Assembly: GCA_036936605.1 (NCBI GenBank)
Contig: JAUPFV010000001.1
Coordinates: 343,491,081-343,555,080, forward strand
Source of the DNA: Limnanthes douglasii subsp. nivea
Taxonomy: Eukaryota > Streptophyta > Magnoliopsida > Brassicales > Limnanthaceae
Length of the DNA stretch: 64,000 nt
Reading direction: 5' to 3'
Shown here: in pieces, positions 45,693-57,680 of the stretch
Layout: every line of letters starts with the position of its first letter
Numbering within the stretch: position 1 is the first letter of the stretch
Made by a program: the position numbers and the translations under genes
Notes under the pieces: model-generated
Database searches by the model: none
What the model saw: the letters and a program-made list of their open reading frames with translations, nothing else
Told to the model about the DNA's origin: nothing

Positions 45693-46565
45693 ATGGTTGA
45701 AGCTTTGGCTGCATTTGCTACGAAAGAAATTTTGAAGAAGGTAATCTCTCTTGCGGCTCAAGAGATTGGCCTTGTCTGGAGTTTCAAGAAAGAAGTAAAA
45801 AAACTTAGAGATTCATCGGCGTTCATTCAAGCTTTGCTACAAGATGCTAAGGAATCACAGCTCGAGAGCAAGGCAATAAAAATCTGGATGCAGAAACTCC
45901 AAGATTTGGCTCGTGATGCTGAAGATGTGTTACATAAGTTTGATTACGAGCGGAAGATAGAGGTTGGAACTCATCTAAAGAAGGTATGCAGCTTCTTCTC
46001 GTCTTCAAACCCAATCCTAGTCAGTCTTAAAATAGGTCATAAAATAAGAACTATTAACAAGTCCTTGGATAAGATCAGAAGTGAGTCAAATGGTCTAGAA
46101 CTTGTTCGTGTTAGGTACATTGAAAAGAGGATCGAAGAGACGAACTCTTTTCTTGAGAACTCAGAAAATGCTGGAAGGAAAGACAAGGGTTGTTCAATGG
46201 TAGACATAATTGCTCAAAACCCTATCTCTATCGTTCGAATGCCCAGTTTAGGACAAACAATAAGAATACTGAACAACAAAGTAGAAGAAAACAGTTTCTT
46301 AGATAAAATAATTCGACTCATTGAATCGAACAGCTCTGATGAACGGGTTATATTAAGAGTTACGTTGGAGTCTTTCAATAAAACAATAAAGAATGGTGGT
46401 GAAAAGCTGAGAAGCAAAAACTTCTACGAGAAACATTGGAAAACAGAAAATAAAAGAAATTCTATCATTGTAACCACTCACAGTGAGCAAGTTTATTTGT
46501 TTACAAAGACTCTTTCCATGCAGAGACTATCCCACGAGGTTGTACGTCAACAAATATTGGTCTAA
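45693..46565 (+). pseudogene. Truncated CC-NB (Rx_N-type) resistance-gene relative, open frame
   Basis: The frame is open from ATG 45693 (MVEALAAFATKEIL) to a stop at 46563-46565, 290 residues. A codon GTG at 45681 extends the frame but is not a plant start. Residues 1-110 match the Rx N-terminal coiled coil of CNL immune receptors: SFKKEVKKLRDSSAFIQALL and LQDLARDAEDVLHKFDYE. The NB-ARC part is unusual: where the P-loop G-x-x-G-x-G-K-T should be it reads MPSLGQTI, Walker B is missing, but RNSIIVTTHSEQV (like the RNBS-B/sensor I segment) is kept. No LRR follows. It is either a pseudogene with in-frame deletions or a short CC-only protein. Lack of the P-loop lysine rules out normal nucleotide binding. 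Confidence 0.7.
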
Positions 46566-46909
46566 AAGTCTTGGATGAAGTAACGCAGACATCTTGAGAG
46601 TATAGGAGATATTGCTAGAAAACTTAATAGGCATGCAATTACTTGCCGATTTTTTCGGTCGAACAATGTGCTTAACAAATTCCGCTGATATTTGACAGAA
46701 CAATACTCAAAAATTTCATCTCAAGTAGAGTATGTAAATATATCCAGATTTCATAATCAATCCCTACTTTCTTCTATTTTTGCAACTCTCAAGCTCTACC
46801 ATTTTCACTCAAAAGACTCGCGAGCTTGTGTAACAAAATAACTGAGCAATAATAAATACATAATAATCGGACTACTTCACATAAAATGGCATATACCCCT
46901 GCTTACTGC
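46566..46909. other. Intergenic between the NB remnant and OSB
   Basis: No coding sequence recognised. This is also the 3' UTR side of OSB, whose poly(A) signal I could not fix. Confidence 0.35.
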
Positions 46910-49635
46910 TCAAGGTTTGCCAGTACCCGCTTCTTGATCCTTGATAGAAGGCAATTTCAGCAGCACCCAGCTTGGGGCATCGCTTAGCCAAAGCACTTCG
47001 TGACTTTCTTTGCACTTGAAGTCCGGATGTTTTACCGTTTTCTTTGAAATTATAATGGACAAACAAACCACACATATATAATTTCAGCACGTTTATTTAT
47101 ACAAGGAGAAAAACACAGAAAATGCTACTTTATTAGAATTAGACAGTACCTTGTCCAATCTGTTGTCCCACCAGTCGCTTGGGTTTTCAACCAAGTTCTT
47201 CCAGAGTTCGTCTGCTAATTCGACCAAAAAGATCTTTAGTGAAAGAATTAGTAGCTTAACTTCTATACGTTACAAGCTATACTATTCAGCTCCGAGTCAG
47301 AAGATAAGGGAGCAGTATCCCCAGACGGCCAATTTGAGAGATATGATAACTGTTTGATGAAATTTACACGTACACTTCCATCCGATCCAAAAAAAGTGTA
47401 CATAAAAAAAAACGCACCTACCTTTGTATTGTTTCGGTTTAGATATCGGAATGGAAAATTCCACTCCCTTAAGTTTTTGCAAAACCACTGGTGGTGCCGT
47501 ATTAAGCCAAAGTGCCCGACCGATATCTTTATGTTTGAAATCAGGGTGTTTTGGTTTAACCTATAGCAGAGACATAATATAAAGAAACTTGTACCGCAAA
47601 ATAGAACTTGCACAATTATAGACTAAGAATATTCACCAATCCATTTTGCTTACTGTCACGATAATCCCACCAATCTTTTGGATTATCAAGAAGTTCTCTC
47701 CAAGACTCCAGTATATCACTTCTGTCCTTCTTACTGTTAGCTGGAAAAAAGTGGAAAGTGTTTGCTTTATGACAAGACTCGTTGAAACATCTTCAAAGAC
47801 TAATTAAGAGCAGAAGTATCTATTGCAAACTGGTCTTTATTCTCAGGCTTGGTGTTGTCACTTAGGACTGGCTTCACCATAAAAGATACAAGAAAAGCTC
47901 ATTTTTATGCATTTTTATACACAATAATATTATAGCCAATAAGTACCAAAAAAAAAATCAACATCTTTTGGTTTTGCTTGCTATGGATCAAACACAAAGT
48001 GGTGCGGACATGAACTCTCAGCTACCAATCTATCTTTTCTTACCAGCCAGAAGTTAGTTTTCAGCCAAACTAGACACCCTTCTAGAAAACACCCAGAAAA
48101 TGCATCAAGTATTTTGATGGATGCATCACCATACGTATATAACATGTTATAGCGACCTCGTTGACTGGAATTACATTCATGGACTTCAGGTCTAGACTAC
48201 TTTTACTACATATCTTTAATTATATCAAACAAAATAAAAAGTATACAACAAAAAAAGTATAAATATAAAGCAATACAAGTATAAGTATGAGATATTGATA
48301 GACACTTATTATTAGCGAAGGTAGTCATCATGAGAAAATTTAGGTACGGAACTTCTTCTAACAGTAAAGTCAGTAACTGTTAATAGTTAAAGACCTTATA
48401 AACAGCGGTGACGGAATTACAAAGTGAGACTAACCACGAGTAAAGATATGCTTACCAGAATGCAACAGGACACCCTTTTCCTGTATTTTTGGTACAAAGG
48501 ATTTCATCACTTGAGGGGCTGCTTCTACAAAGTTAAGACTATCTACCATAACCTGTCACGATAAATGGTCACTAAACAATCAACAATTATAAGGAACTAT
48601 GAGGCCTTTCTAAGGAAAAAGGCCAGATGAGGGTTAAAATTCCATTTTATTAAAGCACAAAAGTACCAACAGCAACATAAAGCTAAAAAATGTTTAACTT
48701 TTTACTCACATTTTCTTTCAAAACTTTCTAAGGCTTAAATCAACCAACAAAGTAACTCCAATTCGTACCTGTACATTCAATTCGCCCTGAGTTACATTTG
48801 AAGGAAGGGAATCTACAACTAGTTGTCCAGATATATGAATTTGATCATTTTTCTTTATATGACAAGCAGCGGTATGAGCCAGATCACCTTCGAATAATAT
48901 TGGAATCCTAATATATGTTGAAAACAGAAAGAAGGTAACTCCACTGACTTGAAAAGCTAACAAAACAAAGAAAAGAGTAATTAAACTTGTAACATAACTA
49001 TTACACCAATTACCCAACTCACCATCCGACTAAGTACACTGTTATCGCATAATAAACTTGATAGTTTGCTAAGATGGTGCTAGCACATTAACAAGTTCTA
49101 TCATTTCTAAAAACTCAATAATTTTGTAATAATGTTTCTACCAAGCTAGACATTACAAATAAACATATCGAAAGACTGTCTACTCTTTTGTGTTTTCTTT
49201 TATAATATTAAACCATATATTTCACAATTACATTAGAGTTGAATAGAGACTTCAATACAAAAACTAGGATTAAAGCCATTCAAACTTTTACCGGAAATGA
49301 GAGGCATCGCAATCAGAAGCAGAACGACGCTGAGAGATGACAGTACCGGCCCAGTATTTACCATCAGAAGAAGCCTCCAATTGGACATGCTGATCGACAA
49401 CCCCTATCAGACTCACTGAATTCGCTACCTTCTTCTGGTAAGGTATCTCGCTCGGCCGAGGCCACTCTCTCTTTTGCTTTGATGCCGGTTCAGTCGAAGA
49501 ATGAGGTTCACACACGGAGCTACTGCAGTTCGCGATGGCTGTAGAGTGAAACCGTCGTAGTATAGCTAGAGTTGTGCTTCGTGATCGTGTGGATGAGTGT
49601 AACGGTCTCGAGAGAGCTCTGGTGAGGGAAGCCAT
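46910..49635 (-). CDS. OSB: OSB-type organellar single-stranded DNA-binding protein, seven exons
   Basis: Inferred exons (minus): 49635-49292, 48907-48769, 48552-48456, 47740-47637, 47560-47422, 47211-47150 and 47041-46910. Phases agree and total 1017 nt (338 residues). An in-frame ATG at 49719 exists, but I prefer MASLTRALSRPLHSS at 49635 because it begins an Arg/Ser-rich organellar (mitochondrial or dual) targeting sequence. Residues about 73-170 form an SSB-like OB fold (SVSLIGVVDQHVQLE, HIKKNDQIHISGQL). Two PDF motifs follow: W-R-E-L-L-D-N-P-K-D-W-W with KHPDFKHKDIGRALWL, and ELWKNLVENPSDWWDN with KHPDFKCKESHEVLWL. PDF motifs are specific to plant OSB proteins; family members bind single-stranded organelle DNA and restrain recombination of the mitochondrial genome. 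No disruptions seen. The last acceptor (CAAAG at 47042) is weaker than the others. Confidence 0.87.
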
Positions 49636-49739
49636 GTTATTTACTTTAAGGGTTTCGGATTTGTAAGAGAAGAAGAAATGATGGGAAGAGAAGAGGGAAT
49701 CAAAAACCCTGGTTGGCATTAGGGTTTAAAGAAATGGAG

Positions 49740-50530
49740 CAACACAGTCAACACGGACAAGACAAAGGACAGTGTTTAAATATGTCCTATTCAAATGGTG
49801 CCTACAAACAACTACAAGTACGAGAAAAATGAAATCTGAGTTGCCGCATAGATTTGGCGTAGGACACCAAATGGGACGTCACGCCTCCTAAAACTGAGTC
49901 CATATCTTTTTATTTAAAAAAGTTTTGTTGTAAGTCGAGACAGCGTTCTCTTGTGAGTCATCCGTGGACCGTCGTGAAAGCAAGAAAAAAATCATTTCCA
50001 AGTTATTTATATTTGTTTTTTATTAAACAAATTTTATTTTCATTTTCGTATTTTAGTAATTTTTCGTTTTTAATATTTGTGCAATTGTTTAGGAGTTGTT
50101 ACGTGACAGTTCAAAAAGTAGGTTTTTGTTTTGCATTCGATTATTTTTAATTTTTTTTGTCAACAACGTATAACCATTTTTTTATCAATAATATTCAAAT
50201 TTAAATCGGGTTATTCTCGACAAAAGATTGGACGATCCAATGTGAGACAAAAAATTTATTAATCTGTCACGTGACAATTTCTAAGAAATTGTACAAAGAG
50301 AGTACTAAACATACAAAGTTTTAAAATACGAAGGATTAATGGAAGATAAAAGTGAACGAAGATAATTAATTTGAGACAAACAAGTAACATAGAGGACTGA
50401 TTATGATTTTTAGCCAATGGCGACACTAGTCGTGTATATCTCGTCATATCAATATAAACTTCTTAACCAATGTTTTATTACACGGCAGAGTCTATATAGC
50501 CAAAAATTCTACACTTGCATGTTTCCATCT
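49740..50530. promoter_or_regulatory. Upstream region of OSB
   Basis: The transcript presumably starts near 49730-49760. The region is AT-rich with no gene. A palindromic GTCACGTGAC (G-box core CACGTG) is at 50266-50275, followed by an inverted repeat ACAATTTC-TAA-GAAATTGT at 50274-50292. It is about 640 bp from the ATG, so a role is only possible. Confidence 0.35.
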
Positions 50531-53262
50531 TTCTTTGTAATTATTGAAATCTGTATTTAGTTCAAAATTTGTTGTTATCGAAGGATGTTCATGTCGAGCA
50601 TCCATGGATACCTTTCGGAGTATGCTATAATTTTCAAAGAATCAACAATAGATTTTTCAGTTTTATGAATGTGCTCTGAATGCTCTCAATCAAAGTTGTC
50701 AATTATTTTAAAGGTTTTAAATATTTTACTAAATGTTCTTTGTTGACTCGGCATGTCCTGATGCATGGTTTATTAAGAGTTGTAAATCAATTATCAAGCA
50801 ATTTTTTGGCACCACAAATTTGTGCAAGTCGCAACCATACTAAGGTTGGTTTGTACTCTACCTCGTTATTAGATGTCTTGAAGCCAAAATGTATCGCTTA
50901 ATACATTGTTTCTTCAGTGAAAGCTACCAACTGAACCCATGCTCCATAACTTGAAATGCTTGACTCCGCATCAATTCGAATAACCCACTAGTCTTTAAGG
51001 ATATTGATATATAATTTCCGTTTTGGTCGTTCAAAATGAAATTCAACTAAAAAAATGTGCCAATGCATGTGATTTGATTGTCCTCCGATGTTCGAAATCG
51101 ATATTAAAGTCTCATTCTGACCTAAGACGTCAGGCTTTTGTAGTACAATTTTTAGTAGAAATAAAGTCTGAACTACAATCGAACATGTATGAAAGTACGC
51201 TCTTATTTTTTATGGCTAGAATAAGTAAGGCCAATGCTAGCTTCTCTAATTTTAAGTATATATTTTCAGCATCTATAAAACTCTTACTTACATATTATAT
51301 CGGACGAGGATAATTTTCAAGTACTCTCACTAATATTGTTCTTTCTACATAGTCTGATATGTGATATAATTGAATAGATTTCCTCCCACATTTGGCTTGG
51401 AGAAGATATGTGCTCTTCAATCTTGATAAAAGCATCGTCACCCTCCATTGTCTAATTAAAACAATTTGTTTTTCTTAGAATTTGAAAATATAGAGAACAC
51501 TTATCTGATTTGCTTGATATGAATCTGTTTAGAGCAGCCAACCTTCCAGTTAAGATTTGTACTTCTTTGATGGATCTAGATGATCCATAAAGTTTAAAGC
51601 ACTCAACTATACTAGGTTGGTTTTAATTATTTTTTCGCTCTTTATATATCCTAAGAATGTTCCAGATCGCACCCATAAGTTACATTTTTCTGAATTAAAT
51701 TTTAAATTTATTGCTTTTAGTTTACAATTTTTTTATTCCAAATCGAAAAAATGATCCTCATCTTTAGCATTTTTTACTAATATGTTGTCAATATAAACTT
51801 CAATATTTTTTCCAGTTTGGAAAACAAAAGCTATATTTAGTAATCTCTCATAAGTTGCCCCAACATTTTACAAACCAAAAGACATTACTAAAATACATAA
51901 CTTATTAGTTATGAACGTAGTGTTTTCATGGTCCTTCATATCCATCTGTATCTAATTATACCCAAAATATGTGTCCATAAAAGATACAATCTTATTACCC
52001 AAAATAGATACCACCAACTGTTGAACGTTTGGAACGAGAAATGGATCTTTCGGGCAAACTCTGTTTAGATCAATAAAATCAACATACGTCATTCATTTCA
52101 TATTTTTCATTTTCACGAGTACTTGATTTGCTATCCACAACATATACAAGGATTATATAATATGACTTACTGTTAACAATCGGTCTACTTTAACCACAAT
52201 CACTTTAGATTTCTCAATATACAACATTCTCATTTTCTATATTATCGGATGTGCATTAAACCATACAACAAGTTTATGACAAATGATATTTTCAGGTACT
52301 TATATTTCATCTTTTGAACACAAAGTGAACATGTGTAGATTCCTTGATAAAAAAAATAACAGCCTCTCTTTTACATTTGGCGATACTATAATGCAAATCT
52401 TTAAACTTTTACCTTCGAGAAAGAAATAAGTTTCAACATTCTCATCAAATATTAACAAACCATGGGTCTCCCTTGGATTATCTACATCGTCTGACTTCAA
52501 ATTTGACCCATGTAACTGTTATTTTGTACTTGAGCTAACAAAGTAGTATAACATTTCCTTGCCACTTTCTAACTACTTCAGACAACTCCCACTTGATTCC
52601 TAATAATATAATTCAAACATTGGTGAATGATAGAGTTAATAACATAAATTCTTGATAGCCAAGACATACTAAAAATTGTATTATATGAAGTTGGACCATC
52701 TATCATTATAAACAACAGTTTTACCATTTTCTCTAAAGGCCCTCGACCCAGAAATACCTCTCTTTTGAACTTTCCAATAACACTAGTGACCCTAGTAAAT
52801 CCCACTATTGTCCAACCATAATAGATGATATTAGAATTATTTTGTGTATATTAATAAGTTGACATAAACAAAATATTATTCAAAGTGACTGTATGAATAA
52901 TAATCCTACATATTTCACTTCATTCGATAGGTCTACTAATTACCACCGCATCTTCATGAGGTCTGAATACCTATATTAAACCATCATCATTAAAAATCAT
53001 AAAGGTAATCTCTATTAAGGTAAGTTAAAATTTATCCTACTAGTTGTGTTGCTAAAGTCACAATGTGCCTTTTCCGAGAGCAAATGGTAGTTCATAACAT
53101 AGTATCCCCACAAAAAATAGTCAATAATTCAAAAAAATTGAACAAATTTTTGACTTTGCCCTCGATTTTAGGTTCATCAATCATCAAAACAACCATTTGG
53201 TTAAGGTTCGAATATAAGTATTCCAAGGACACATCAAAATCGTCAAAATGTTATGTTATGAC
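50530..53262 (-). mobile_element. Element 5: minus-strand Tat-lineage remnant, part A (protease to second RNase H)
   Basis: Minus-strand order: gag-end/linker (53262-53060), protease region (about 52960-52570), linker (52500-52300), reverse transcriptase (about 52150-51600), RNase H (about 51600-51000) and second RNase H (50990-50530). All are badly broken. The protease site reads HTVTLNNILF instead of D-T-G-S-S-A-N-I-L-F. The catalytic reverse-transcriptase motif is YIDN (51781-51795) instead of YIDD. Sequence homologous to pol ends at about 50530; no integrase or LTR is visible there. The element continues at 63330 after the inserted element 4. Confidence 0.82.
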
Positions 53263-53623
53263 TTATAGGGTCAAATTTTGTTGGAGGCAAGATCAAATTT
53301 ATCTTAGGGGGCATTTTAGACTCATAATAAAAACCATGTTGAGTAAGTTGAGTGCTTGATGACTAAGTTGTGTACCACCTTTATATGTTCTTAGGCATGT
53401 AGGATCATGAGACTGACCCATACACACGACCCGATTAGATTGACCCATGAACCCGGATTATCTTATAAATAGTCAAAAAACAGCATTTAATGGGTTGCTT
53501 GATTTTCTCTATCTACTTGTTAATAACTATCACCTCTATTATATATCTGCTCTATACTCAAAATTGAATACAATATCTAAACACTTACCTTAAATACCCT
53601 CCGAGCATATTTTAGCATCATCA
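53263..53623 (+). repeat. 5' LTR of element 4
   Basis: 361 bp, ending GCATCATCA. The first bases are TT instead of the TG seen in the right LTR, presumably a point change. TATAAAT lies at 53464-53470. Three bases (GAT) precede the PBS. Confidence 0.85.
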
Positions 53624-54159
53624 GATTGGCGACCACAATGAGAGCGGAAGGTGCCCCGAATATCAGTATTCAAAACCTAATTCACAAATCGACATTCAGA
53701 TTTATTTGAGACATGAAACTCGATATTAAGATATATCATCCTCTTGAAAATAAGGAGATCAGAGGCAATGAGGAGCTTATGAATACATCCAATGTGAATC
53801 ATAATGTTGAGTAAATATTCTTCATTCAAGAGGAGCGTGATCAATTCAGGCTAGAGATTGATGCACTAAACTCCTAAAGGAAAACTGAGAAATATTTGGG
53901 TAAAAAGAATCCATCAAAACACCCCAAACCTGATGAGCCATATAATAATCTCAAGCAAGTTTAAATGATCAATTCCTGAAAGCCCACCAAGAATCTAAAA
54001 AATAACATTGAGCTAAATGTTGTATAATCACATTGGATTCAGTTGAGGGATCAATATAAGAATCAGATTAAGAAGTTTTCTATTTCTCTTCGAGTAGTGA
54101 TAATAGACGCAAAAAGAATAAATAAAACTAGCTAAGAAGCATGTTAAAAATCATAAAAA

Positions 54160-55330
54160 GTAAAGTAAACAGGATTCATCAGTAAAGAAAATGGATCAGA
54201 ATGGTAAGGGAAAGAAGAAGTATTATCAAGGAAAAATTAAAAGGCCATCTGACAATAGCATATATCACTTGCTAAAAGATCATTTTGCAGTACAGCCTGA
54301 GCTTGGTATTTTTTCCACTCTCAATAAGGATCACATGTTCAACCAAGGCCGTAATTGGAGACAGTTACCATTGTCTTCAAAAATTCTATCCGGATATCTA
54401 CCTAGGCGTTTTGACAGTTCAAAGATGGAAAAGTATGATGAGAGTCAAGATCCTACTAACCATCTCGAACAATTTAAAAAAATTATGATGAGTTTTCATG
54501 ATGATGATAAGTTATTATTATAGCTTTCTCCCAAGCGTTTAAGGGTATTGCCTTGAAATGAAATAATATATTTCCCTAAGGATCGATCAATTTTTTTGAT
54601 AAGTTTTTTATGGTATTGCGAAGACAGTTTGTGAGAAGTAGAGAACTCAAAGGGACTGGTGACACGATAATTTATTATGCATAATATATGAATGAGTAAC
54701 TAAAAGATTACATCACCCATTTTGTATATACTAAAAATGGATTAACTGTTTGTTTCGAGAAAGTGACCATAACTTCACTTCGGCATGAATTGTTGACTGG
54801 AGAGTTGGTTGATTCAATGACCCGGAAAAAAGCTTACACCTGGGGTGGATTGTGACACCAGGTCGGAAAACAAATTACTGTGAAAAAACCCAAGAAATTG
54901 AGGCATCCTCATTAGTATAAGTCTGCACCCATATCATCTGTCCCATAATCTAGTAATCAGTCGCAGACTACAGTCAATAATCGACCTAGTGACTCAAGGA
55001 AAGGTTCTCATTGGCCAAGACAGAGTCAGTCGAATCAGGGTCAACATTCAAGGCCAAGGGGAAATCAATGGGTCCAAACTGATTATTATGCAGAACTAAT
55101 TAAAAATATAGCCACCATTTATGAAAGGGTCAAGAATACTGTGCAATTCTGAAGGTCGGCACTCATCTAAACTCCAAGATAAAATCGAAATACACGGTTA
55201 TGTATGTAACATAATGATGTGGGAAATGACACTAAAGATTGTATAGCTCTAAAACAAAAGATACAAGTATTTATTGAAATGGGAAACTAACCATTTTTGT
55301 GAAATCACAAGGGTGTAACAGGCAACCGAG
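54160..55330 (+). pseudogene. gag of element 4, broken
   Basis: The open part 54191-54523 (MDQNGKGKKKYYQGKIKRP) covers the core start: NSIYHLLKDHF, RNWRQLPLSSKILSG, FDSSKMEKYDESQDPTNHLE. A TAG at about 54521 breaks it. Further pieces are LRRQFVRSREL (near 54620) and VTISLRHELL (near 54770). A Cys/His remnant follows to about 55280. Closest to the gags of elements 1 and 3. Confidence 0.82.
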
Positions 55331-55589
55331 CACTAGGGCACAACCTAGTACAAGTGGGGCTCAAGCCGCTTCACCCAATATTCGAAAGAAAAATAAGAAA
55401 GTGTCTAAACAAGAGAGTGCGATGGTGATTGATCAATAGTTCGATGTGGATAAATAGTACTAGGATCCTGGTCCCGATCGAAATCGAATAAAAAAGTGTC
55501 CAAACTATGTCATTATTCGAGTCGTTAACGTTTTTGGAGGAGATACAATGACAACACCATCAAGCTTTTCTAGAAAAGTACATGTGATC

Positions 55590-57680
55590 AGTCTGACCAC
55601 ACAATTGGAGGAAAAATGTCTACATACCTCTATCAGAGCCCTGCTACTTTCATAGTATTTAACAAAGATGACTTGAGGGAGACTATAGGCCCACACGAGG
55701 ATGTTATGGTAATAGGGGCATCTATTGAGGGCACTGAGATTCGGAGAATTTTGATTAACACAGGTACCTCGGTAAATGTCTTATTTATATAAACTTCTAA
55801 ACATATGAAAAATATATTGTGGTTATTCCATGGTCAAATAGGACTATAGTGGGGTTTATGAGCAACTCTACTGAATTAATCGGAGAATTCGAAGGCAACG
55901 CATTGTTAGGCAAATGACCATTTAAGAAAATGGTGAGGGTTTTGTTTATGGTAATTGATTATCCGACATCGTACAACGCAATCTTTGGCAGATCTTGGTT
56001 ATCAATGATGCATGCATTAGCATCAAAGGTTCACTAGTTTTTGACATATACAGTTGTAAGTCAAGTAGGTATTGGTTCTAAGCAGCCAAAAAGTGGCTAT
56101 GGAATGTTATGTTACAATTCTTGCTCCAAAATCATTGGAAATTGTGATAACTAAAAAGTAATAGTAATTACTAAAGTCCTCTTTGGATCCGAACAAAATA
56201 GATGATCCAAGGGAGACTCCTAGTGTTGTTATCTCAGTAGAAGAGATCGAAATACATAATCTGGCAGAAGGGGATAATGTTAGCATTGGAACCAATTTAC
56301 CATCACAATTGAAGAAAAGATTGTTATCTTTATTATCAAAAATTTAAATGTATTTGCTTGGTGAGGATGTAATTAGAGTTCCATCAGATATCATTATCCA
56401 TAAACTATATATATGATCTGATGTAAGTCCGGTAGTCTAAAGAATGAGAAATTTCTCTGAAGAAAATTCTGAAGCCATAGTCCAAGAAGTGGATCGATTA
56501 ACCAATGTAGGGCACATTTAAGAATCCCATTATCCACTTTAGATTGTGAATCCAGTGCTTGTTAAAAATAGGAATGACAAGTGGAGGATATGCATTGATT
56601 TTATATATATCCACAGACCATGCCCCAAAGATCCTTTTCACGTGCCTTGAATAGATCAGCTGGTGGATTCCACTTCGGGAAATAAATTGTTATCATTTAT
56701 GGATGTTTTTCTTAGGTACAATAAAATACAGATAGATCCAAATGATCAGGAGCATACCACATTCATCATTGATGGGGGGCTTCATTGTTACAAGGTAATT
56801 CCTTTTGGGTTAAAAAATGTTAGGGCCACTTAACAGTGATTGCTCAATAAAGCCTTTACCAGATAGATCAGAAGAAATGTGAAAGTTTATATTGATAACA
56901 TGATGGTGAAAAGCCCAATGGAGGAGGACCATATACTTGACCTCCAAAAAACCTTTTCTAACTTGGAAGCCATCAAATTAAAATTGAATCGTGAGAATTG
57001 TACATTCGGTGTCTGATCCGGTAAATTTCTGGGCTACATCATCAGTGAGAAAGGTATCCAAGCTTATCCAAATCAATTGATTGATTTATTAGCCATTGAT
57101 CCTCCTCATACCACCAAATAAGTTCAGGTAGTAACTGGGAGATCGACAGCTTTGAATAGGTTTATTTTAAGACCGTCAGATAAATGTGTTCAATTTTTTG
57201 AAGTACTAAGAAATGCCAAATACTTCAATTGATCCCCAAATTGTGATAAGGCATTCCTCGAAATCAAACGACATATATCTTCACGTAAAAGTCTATTTAA
57301 ACCTATTGATGGAGAAAGACTCTACATATACCTAACAGTGTCGGATTATACTGTGAGTGCAACATTAGTTCAAGAAGTTGACAACTATCCCCATCCTATT
57401 TACTATATTAGTAAGAGTTTGTTGGATGCTAATAAAATATACCTTAAGTTGGAAAATCTAGCTTTAACTTTGGTAATATTGACCATAAAAATGAGGCTTT
57501 ATCTCGAGACATGTTTTATCATGGTTCGAACTTCTTTTACTCTTAAAAACATGTTGCAAAAACCGGATATACCACGTCAAATGACTAAGTGGTTTTTCTA
57601 ATTTGGGGATTATGATATTGACTTTTCTTCTGAAACGACAATCAAAGATCAAATTGTAGCTGATTTCCTGGTTGAATTCC
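55590..57680 (+). pseudogene. Protease, reverse transcriptase and RNase H of element 4, broken
   Basis: At 55751-55775 the protease site reads INTGTSVNVLF: the catalytic Asp of D-T-G is Asn. FGRSWLSMMHA follows near 55985. Linker and reverse transcriptase pieces run from 56180 to 57200. The catalytic motif is YIDNMM (56888-56905) instead of YIDDMM. A TAG replaces the Trp of Y-P-L-W near 56540. RNase H is readable at 57338-57601 (HPIYYISKSLLDANKIYLKL). Numerous stops. Confidence 0.82.

Noticed and set aside
47354..47566. Plus-strand frame within OSB
   Set aside because: Antisense shadow of OSB exon 5.
49636..49719. Upstream in-frame ATG of OSB at 49719
   Set aside because: The 28 extra residues are Phe/Ser-rich and not a targeting sequence, whereas the protein from 49635 begins with a typical one.
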